Positions 5,505-9,483 of a DNA stretch of 9,483 nucleotides are shown piece by piece (positions within the stretch are counted from its first letter, which is position 1; each line of letters opens with the position of its first letter). This stretch comes from an uncultured Bacteroidales bacterium (GTDB taxonomy: Bacteria > Bacteroidota > Bacteroidia > Bacteroidales > Paludibacteraceae): assembly GCA_945949375.1 (NCBI GenBank), contig CAMFEN010000025.1, positions 1 to 9,483 of the forward strand, in the 5' to 3' direction. Under the pieces are notes generated by a model. The model was not told where the DNA came from. It did no database searches and was given only the letters and a program-made list of their open reading frames with translations. A program made the translations under genes and the position numbers.

Positions 5505-6299
5505 TTACAACAAGTTATTCTTCTCTATATCGAGGAAGTACTTATATGTCCCTACTTTCAGTTCGTCGCAAGCCGCCTCGTCGCACACGATAATCCCGTG
5601 CTGGTGCATCTGCAGCGCCGAAATCGTCCACATGTGCGAGATCGGCTCTTCTATGGCGTGCTGCAGCGCGCGCGCTTTGTTGTGCCCGTTCACCATAATC
5701 AGTACCTCTTTCGCGTCCATAATCGTGCCTACACCCACGGTCAGCGCGGTCTTAGGCACTTTGTTCACATCGTTGTCGAAGAAGCGCGAGTTGGCGATAA
5801 TAGTGTCCGTGGTCAACTCTTTCTTGCGGGTGCGAGAGGTCAGCGAAGAGCCCGGCTCGTTGAACGCGATATGCCCGTCGGGACCGATGCCGCCGAGGAA
5901 CAACTGTATGCCGCCGTAGTTCTTTATCTTCGCCTCATAGCGCGCGCACTCTGCCGCCAAATCGAGCGCATTCCCGTTCAGGATATTCACATTCTCAGGG
6001 CGAATATCAATATGGCTGAAGAAGTTCTTCCACATAAACGAATGGTAACTCTCGGGGTGCTCCTCGGGAATACCTACGTACTCATCCATATTGAAGGTAA
6101 CCACATTGCGGAACGACACTTTCCCTGCCTCGTACAACTTAATCAGGTGCTTGTACATCCCCAGCGGCGAAGAGCCCGTCGGCAGTCCTAACACAAACGG
6201 AGTCCCCTCTTTCGGAGCAAACTCATTGATACGCGCTGCCACATAGTTCGCAGCCCATTGGCTCATCAGATCATAATTCGGTTCGATAATCAGTCTCAT
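5505..6299 (-). CDS. nagB: glucosamine-6-phosphate deaminase
   Basis: 264 residues, against 266 for E. coli NagB. The enzyme converts glucosamine 6-phosphate to fructose 6-phosphate and ammonia, the last step in bringing N-acetylglucosamine and hexosamines into glycolysis. The sugar-phosphate loop GLPTGSSPLGMYKHL (38-52) is present. So are catalytic residues at the E. coli positions: Asp72 (FNMDEYVG), Asp141 and His143 (GIGPDGHIAFNEPG), and Glu148. Residues recalled as forming the E. coli allosteric N-acetylglucosamine-6-phosphate site, Ser151, Arg158, Lys160 and Tyr254, also match, whereas position 161 is Glu. Allosteric control is therefore plausible but unproven. No nagA neighbour is in the window. 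A promoter with a hairpin near its transcription start lies upstream. cysS follows after a repeat-filled gap. Confidence 0.97.
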   Translation of the reverse strand: MRLIIEPNYDLMSQWAANYVAARINEFAPKEGTPFVLGLPTGSSPLGMYKHLIKLYEAGKVSFRNVVTFNMDEYVGIPEEHPESYHSFMWKNFFSHIDIRPENVNILNGNALDLAAECARYEAKIKNYGGIQLFLGGIGPDGHIAFNEPGSSLTSRTRKKELTTDTIIANSRFFDNDVNKVPKTALTVGVGTIMDAKEVLIMVNGHNKARALQHAIEEPISHMWTISALQMHQHGIIVCDEAACDELKVGTYKYFLDIEKNNLL

Positions 6300-6330
6300 A
6301 ATAATAATGTGCTTTTATGGTTAGTCTTAT

Positions 6331-6349
6331 GCAAACATCCTGCGTTTGC
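6331..6349 (-). promoter_or_regulatory. hairpin at the predicted 5' end of the nagB mRNA
   Basis: GCAAAC (6331-6336) and GTTTGC (6344-6349) form a 6-bp inverted repeat with a 7-nt spacer. Transcription from the promoter at 6356-6387 would start near 6349, so the stem would sit at the extreme 5' end of the mRNA. It may be a stabilising hairpin or an operator for an amino-sugar regulator. Confidence 0.4.
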
Positions 6350-6355
6350 GGGCTG

Positions 6356-6387
6356 CAAAATTACTGCTTTTTTTTAATATATGCAAG
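6356..6387 (-). promoter_or_regulatory. promoter of nagB
   Basis: On the minus strand, CTTG (6387-6384), 20 nt, then TAATTTTG (6363-6356). The -7 element fits TAnnTTTG exactly, and the -33 element has one mismatch to TTTG. The predicted 5' untranslated region is about 50 nt. Confidence 0.65.
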
Positions 6388-6628
6388 TTTTCATTTGTTT
6401 TTCCAAAAAAATCCCGCTCTCCCACCATACCCATATCACTATACTCTCCCGCCTACGAAAAAAGTATCCATGCTGTTAATTACGGCAAAAAGACGGCAAA
6501 AGGACGGCAAAAGGACGGTAAGAAAACGAACCATAAACGAATAACGCCCCTTTCCTCAAGAAGCCCAAGACCCAAAGGAGCACCCTTCTCCTTCCCACAT
6601 CAAAAGTAAAATAAGTCCGAAGCGCAAC
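6388..6628. other. intergenic stretch with an 11-bp tandem repeat, no gene
   Basis: No credible gene is seen here; the short open frames are Lys/Arg-rich low-complexity sequence. The notable part is ACGGCAAAARG in tandem at 6482-6492, 6493-6503 and 6504-6514, with a decayed fourth unit (ACGGTAAGAAA, 6515-6525). The period is 11 bp, about one helical turn. The bases around it are A-rich on one strand and C/T-rich on the other. Confidence 0.6.
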
Positions 6629-6674
6629 CGCCGTCCGGCGTGCGCAGGCGTCCCCGCCTGCTAATTAAGAATCA
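6629..6674. repeat. second copy of the GC-rich hairpin repeat
   Basis: CGCCG-TC-CGGCG (6629-6640) forms a small hairpin. It is followed by a 23-bp sequence (6640-6662) identical to 5401-5423, containing GCAGGCG-TCCC-CGCCTGC (6644-6661). AATTAAGAATC follows, as in the other repeats. The exact match over 23 bp between two intergenic sites shows a dispersed element. Confidence 0.8.
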
Positions 6675-6818
6675 AAGGACTCCATCTATGATACCTATAA
6701 AAACTATCACAACTATAGCCTCTACAATATATATATCCCCAATACCAACTACCCCCGCCTCCCCAAAAATACAATAGTACACATATACCACTTTTTTTTG
6801 TTAAAAAATGACATTTTG

Positions 6819-6850
6819 TTTGCTTATATAAAAAATAAGTACTATCTTTG
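6819..6850 (+). promoter_or_regulatory. promoter of the plus-strand leader and the 138-residue protein gene
   Basis: TTTG (6819-6822), 20 nt, TATCTTTG (6843-6850): an exact fit to the Bacteroidetes promoter consensus. Transcription should begin near 6857, leaving about 175 nt before the ATG at 7032. Confidence 0.75.
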
Positions 6851-6856
6851 CACCAA

Positions 6857-6981
6857 AATCCGATAGACTCTGCTATCGCCATAGTGTGTAGATTTAACGA
6901 CCGTTTAGATTTACACACTTTTTTTATGCCTTTCCCCTTTATTTTCGCCCCTCTAAGTGTGTATATTTAGAGGGTCGTTTA
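6857..6981 (+). ncRNA. structured leader RNA, candidate attenuator or small RNA
   Basis: Three stems follow the predicted start. CGATAG/CTATCG lies at 6861-6878. An 11-bp stem with one G-U pair (6883-6893 with 6909-6919) is followed by a T-run. CCCTCTAA/TTAGAGGG lies at 6949-6974. AGTGTGTAGATTTA...CGTTTA (6883-6907) is repeated imperfectly at 6956-6981. AACGACC in the second loop (6896-6902) is complementary to GGTCGTT (6973-6979). This could be a riboswitch-like attenuator for the downstream gene, or a roughly 70-nt small RNA that ends at the T-run. I do not recognise a known RNA family. Confidence 0.45.
6883..6925 (+). terminator. terminator-like hairpin within the leader
   Basis: AGTGTGTAGAT (6883-6893) pairs with ATTTACACACT (6909-6919) around a 15-nt loop. 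Seven T residues (6919-6925) follow at once. It lies upstream of the 138-residue gene and downstream of its only visible promoter, which is the position of an attenuator. Confidence 0.6.
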
Positions 6982-7031
6982 TTGTTTCCTACTAACCTAA
7001 TAAATAAAACAAAACGAGAATCATATACATT

Positions 7032-7448
7032 ATGATATCATGGCTTGAAATAGGGATGTTTGTTGTTAGTGTCGCAGGGGTAGCAGTGGCTTGTTTTCAT
7101 TTCAGCAAACAACAAAAATTAGATTTCTTTGCACGCTATACAGAACGCTATCAACATATCATAGAGCAACTGCCGGAATATGTCTATGCCGACGGTGAAA
7201 AATTGACAGAAGAAGATTACCAAAAGATTTTGCCAATCGTCCGTGCTTATTTTGATTTATGTAGCGAGGAGTTCTTTTTGCATAGCCAACGCTATCTAAA
7301 CAAGAATGTTTGGGAAGAATGGAAAGCAGGGATGGTGTCTATGTTTCAAAAACCCGTATTCAGACAATGTTGGGAAAGAATAAACCCAAAGAGCACCTGC
7401 TATAGCGAATTTGTGCTCTTCGTCCAAAAGGATATTTATAGTCTATAG
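7032..7448 (+). CDS. small membrane-anchored protein of unknown function
   Basis: 138 residues. One N-terminal transmembrane segment (about 4-22, WLEIGMFVVSVAGVAVACF) is followed by a soluble, mostly helical domain. The domain has a run of conserved-looking aromatic and charged positions: ARYTERYQHIIEQLPEYVYADG (34-55), RAYFDLCSEEFFL (71-83), VWEEWKAGM (93-101) and KPVFRQCWERI (107-117). The pattern resembles a widespread group of single-pass small membrane proteins, possibly DUF4760-like, but I cannot confirm a family, and no catalytic motif is evident. The ATG at 7032 is preceded by AT-rich sequence with GAGA about 13 nt upstream. The gene lies behind the structured leader. It is followed after 46 bp by the secreted multidomain protein with no promoter between, suggesting one transcript. 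Composition is AT-richer than cysS. Confidence 0.72.
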   Translation: MISWLEIGMFVVSVAGVAVACFHFSKQQKLDFFARYTERYQHIIEQLPEYVYADGEKLTEEDYQKILPIVRAYFDLCSEEFFLHSQRYLNKNVWEEWKAGMVSMFQKPVFRQCWERINPKSTCYSEFVLFVQKDIYSL

Positions 7449-7494
7449 AAAGCAAATACATACAATACAATCAACAAACTAAAATTTTACAATT

Positions 7495-9033
7495 ATGAAA
7501 AAAATTACATCTTTATTGTTCGCCATGCTATTGGCATGCGCAACATTTGCCACAGAGGCAGTGTGTTACACCTTAACACCAGCAACTGGTAAAAACAATT
7601 CTTATGCCCAAAATTGTGATATTGCCATTAGTGGTATCACATGGAATCTAACAGGTAACTCTACAAAAATTCCTTGGCGCATTGGGGGAAAAAGTCTCAA
7701 AAACGTTGACCGCACCCTATTCAGCAAAACAACTCTCGATTACGATGTTACTAAAATTGTTGTTACTCATGGTGCTGCTGCTGATATAACTGTAAATTCG
7801 TTCACATTATTAGTTGCCGGGAACGCAGATTTCTTGGACGCTGTTAGTTATGATGGAACATTTGCTGCAAATTCTACCTCTACATTTACCCGCCCGGATG
7901 GTGCTGATTGGAGCAATAAGTACTACAAATTTGTGTACAATGTTACTGTTTCCGGTAATGATAATAAATTTATTGAGTTCACCAAAGCCGAGTTCTATTA
8001 TAATATTACTGAGGACATTCCGGCAACGGCGATAAAGGTTTCACCGACCTCGCTTGACTTGGTTATCGGCGAAAAAAGCACCTTGACAGCCACACTAACT
8101 CCAGCAAACGCTACCGATGTCGTAGAATGGACAACCTCTGCGGAAGGTGTAGCAACGGTAGAGAATGGCGTAGTTACCGCTGTGGGTGAAGGTGCTGCTA
8201 TCATCACCGCAACCGTAGGCGAATTTTCTGCTACTTGTGAGGTAACAGTGGAAGCACCTCTCTCGTATGCTGTTGCAACCGACGCTGCAGAATTGGCAGT
8301 AGGTGATGTTATCGTATTAGGATGCAAAGCAAAGAATGCTGTTGCCGGCGCAATGGGACAAAATGCCTATTTTGCTAAATTAGATGCAGTTATTGATGAA
8401 GATGGCAACCTGAAATGTGGCGATGCTATCGAAATCACCTTAGGCGGTTACCCGGGTGCATGGATGCTTCAAACAGAGGAAGGCATTGTGGGCTGTACTG
8501 CCGTAAAGAATCTGAATACAACATCAAGTAAACGTGATAGTATATGGACTATTGCAATTAATTCAAAAGGTAATACTGCCACAATTACGAACCACACTAC
8601 TAATTATGGTACAATGAAATTCAATTCCTCTGCTCCTCGTTTCACCACCTACGAAAGTGGGCAAACGGCTATTGAGATATATGTAAAGCCGACCACTACA
8701 CCAATGTATGTAGTAACCGTAGAAACAAATAATGCGGAATATGGTAGCGTACTTGGCGGTGGTAACTATCGCGAAGGTACTACGGCTGTTTTGACTGCCG
8801 TACCCGCAGAAGGCTACAAGTTCACCGGTTGGAGCAACAATGCAGAATTGTCCAGCGCAACACAAACATTCACAGTAACAGAAAGCGTTACCATCACCGC
8901 TAACTTTGCAAAGGGTGAGACCGCTATCACCAACACTACACTCAATGCAGAAACTATCAAGACCATCGAAAACGGACAACTCATCATCATCCTCGATGGC
9001 AAGAAGTACAACGCAATGGGTGTACGCCTCTAA
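7495..9033 (+). CDS. secreted multidomain Ig-like/InlB-repeat surface protein
   Basis: 512 residues. The signal peptide (MKKITSLLFAMLLACATFA) is probably cleaved near residue 19. Domain order, by pattern: an N-terminal beta-sandwich (about 24-170; VTKIVVTHGAAADITVNS and FVYNVTVSGNDNKFIEF recall a Bacteroidales extracellular module); a BIG2 bacterial Ig-like domain (about 178-253; IKVSPTSLDLVIGEKSTLTA, VEWTTSAEGVATVENGVV); an all-beta module of about 140 residues (257-398; ATDAAELAVGDVIVLG to TAIEIYVKP); and a divergent InlB B-repeat (about 405-472; GYKFTGWSNN, VTITANF). A short C-terminal motif (about 484-512; IKTIENGQLIIILDGKKYNA) resembles tails of Bacteroidales exported proteins and may be a sorting signal for type IX secretion. 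The likely role is cell-surface adhesion or ligand binding, and no enzyme site is seen. It is probably cotranscribed with the 138-residue gene. A 35-bp hairpin follows. Confidence 0.8.
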   Translation: MKKITSLLFAMLLACATFATEAVCYTLTPATGKNNSYAQNCDIAISGITWNLTGNSTKIPWRIGGKSLKNVDRTLFSKTTLDYDVTKIVVTHGAAADITVNSFTLLVAGNADFLDAVSYDGTFAANSTSTFTRPDGADWSNKYYKFVYNVTVSGNDNKFIEFTKAEFYYNITEDIPATAIKVSPTSLDLVIGEKSTLTATLTPANATDVVEWTTSAEGVATVENGVVTAVGEGAAIITATVGEFSATCEVTVEAPLSYAVATDAAELAVGDVIVLGCKAKNAVAGAMGQNAYFAKLDAVIDEDGNLKCGDAIEITLGGYPGAWMLQTEEGIVGCTAVKNLNTTSSKRDSIWTIAINSKGNTATITNHTTNYGTMKFNSSAPRFTTYESGQTAIEIYVKPTTTPMYVVTVETNNAEYGSVLGGGNYREGTTAVLTAVPAEGYKFTGWSNNAELSSATQTFTVTESVTITANFAKGETAITNTTLNAETIKTIENGQLIIILDGKKYNAMGVRL

Positions 9034-9048
9034 TTGCGCATAAACTTT

Positions 9049-9083
9049 AACCATACGCTTGAGACTGTCTCATGCGTATGGTT
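9049..9083. terminator. 35-bp hairpin downstream of the secreted protein gene
   Basis: AACCATACGC (9049-9058) pairs with GCGTATGGTT (9074-9083). Inside, after one T-T mismatch, TGAGAC (9060-9065) pairs with GTCTCA (9067-9072) around a single base. The stem starts 16 bp after the stop codon, so it probably acts as a 3' end or mRNA-protecting structure. It lacks a T-run on either strand, which argues against a simple intrinsic terminator. Confidence 0.55.
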
Positions 9084-9483
9084 CGCCATATAACACCCCT
9101 TTGCGGCGATGGTCAGTTTATGTATCATAAGTTGTAAGTCGTCAATCAGGAAGTGTTTCCAGCTGTATCGGTCGCGTGAGCGAGTGTGCGGTTGTAGTTT
9201 CTCAAAATTCAAAGTAAATTTTACTTTTGAAATTAGATTGTTTGTAAATTATTGGGAGAGCCCGTCGTGAGACGCGCTCTCTTATTCTAATGAATATCGA
9301 ACGAATTTAAGCGAATGCTTTTTCATTACTCAAAACGAATGTGTTTTTTGCTAACAAATGAATGAAAAATTACACGTTAATTACAAAGTTAAAAGAATCA
9401 TCCAAAGTGTGCATTTATGCAATTTTTGTATAGTGTCCATTTAGAAACGCAATTTTTCCTCTCCCCCTGTTAGCCCTGTGGAG
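9084..9483. other. intergenic region with no convincing gene
   Basis: About 400 bp without a credible reading frame. TACTTTTG at 9222-9229 fits a plus-strand -7 box, though only TTTC is found at the -33 position. It is followed by a stem (GAGAGC-C-CGTC, loop GTGA, GACG-C-GCTCTC, 9256-9281) and TTATTCT. This could be a very short transcript. CAAAGTTA at 9384-9391 gives a minus-strand TAACTTTG box without a clear -33 partner. The final 100 bp are AT-rich and may be upstream DNA of a gene outside the window. Confidence 0.4.

Noticed and set aside
5598..6191. A 197-codon plus-strand frame opposite nagB.
   Set aside because: nagB has all catalytic residues on the other strand; the antisense peptide shows no domain.
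6482..6525. Tandem repeat considered as a CRISPR array.
   Set aside because: Units are 11 bp with no spacers between them, and no cas genes are present.
6317..6609. Two overlapping plus-strand frames in the nagB upstream region.
   Set aside because: They run through the nagB promoter and the 11-bp tandem repeat, and are low-complexity Lys/Arg sequence.
6661..6918. An 85-codon minus-strand frame.
   Set aside because: It overlaps the opposite-strand promoter and leader hairpins, and its Gly/Tyr/Trp run comes from a C-rich low-complexity stretch. No family is recognised.
7495..7560. LLAC at residues 12-15 of the 512-residue protein considered as a lipobox.
   Set aside because: The hydrophobic stretch before Cys15 is short and Leu at -2 is atypical; cleavage after ATFA by signal peptidase I fits better.
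9030..9212. A 60-codon minus-strand frame at the right side, considered as a transposase remnant.
   Set aside because: It overlaps the end of the secreted-protein gene and the 35-bp hairpin, and I could not match it to any transposase motif.

Overview
The window looks like chromosomal DNA of a Bacteroidales bacterium. Four promoters fit the Bacteroidetes layout (TTTG, 20 nt, TAnnTTTG). The translation starts mostly lack strong Shine-Dalgarno sequences. The protein families also fit: PorG-like outer-membrane barrels, an M15-like lipoprotein of Bacteroidales type, and a secreted Ig-like/InlB-like adhesin with a Bacteroidales-type C-terminal tail. I cannot name the genus; a Prevotellaceae- or Bacteroidaceae-like organism is plausible.

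Layout. Everything from 1 to 6299 lies on the minus strand. In transcription order it runs nagB (glucosamine-6-phosphate deaminase), cysS (cysteinyl-tRNA synthetase), a small lipoprotein with an M15-peptidase-like metal site, tRNA-Leu(UAA), two tandem paralogous outer-membrane beta-barrel proteins, and an HD-domain phosphohydrolase cut off by the left edge. After a divergent, AT-rich intergenic region of about 730 bp (6300-7031), the plus strand carries a promoter, a structured leader with a terminator-like hairpin, a 138-residue membrane-anchored protein and a 512-residue secreted multidomain protein. The last 450 bp hold a long hairpin and no convincing gene.

How the genes work together. 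nagB and cysS are housekeeping genes in amino-sugar catabolism and translation. The two barrels are a duplicated pair separated by a compact block in which a terminator stem contains the -33 element of the next promoter. The plus-strand pair at the right is probably accessory. It is visibly more AT-rich than cysS and sits behind a leader that may attenuate transcription.

Non-coding structure is the most interesting part. Related intergenic repeats built from AATTAAGAATT / AATTCATAATT blocks with palindromic cores follow the ends of three genes, and one runs into the start of the lipoprotein gene. A 33-bp near-perfect palindrome lies in frame inside the lipoprotein gene. A duplicated motif in the 6883-6981 leader offers alternative RNA pairings. 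No CRISPR array, insertion sequence or recognisable defence system is visible.
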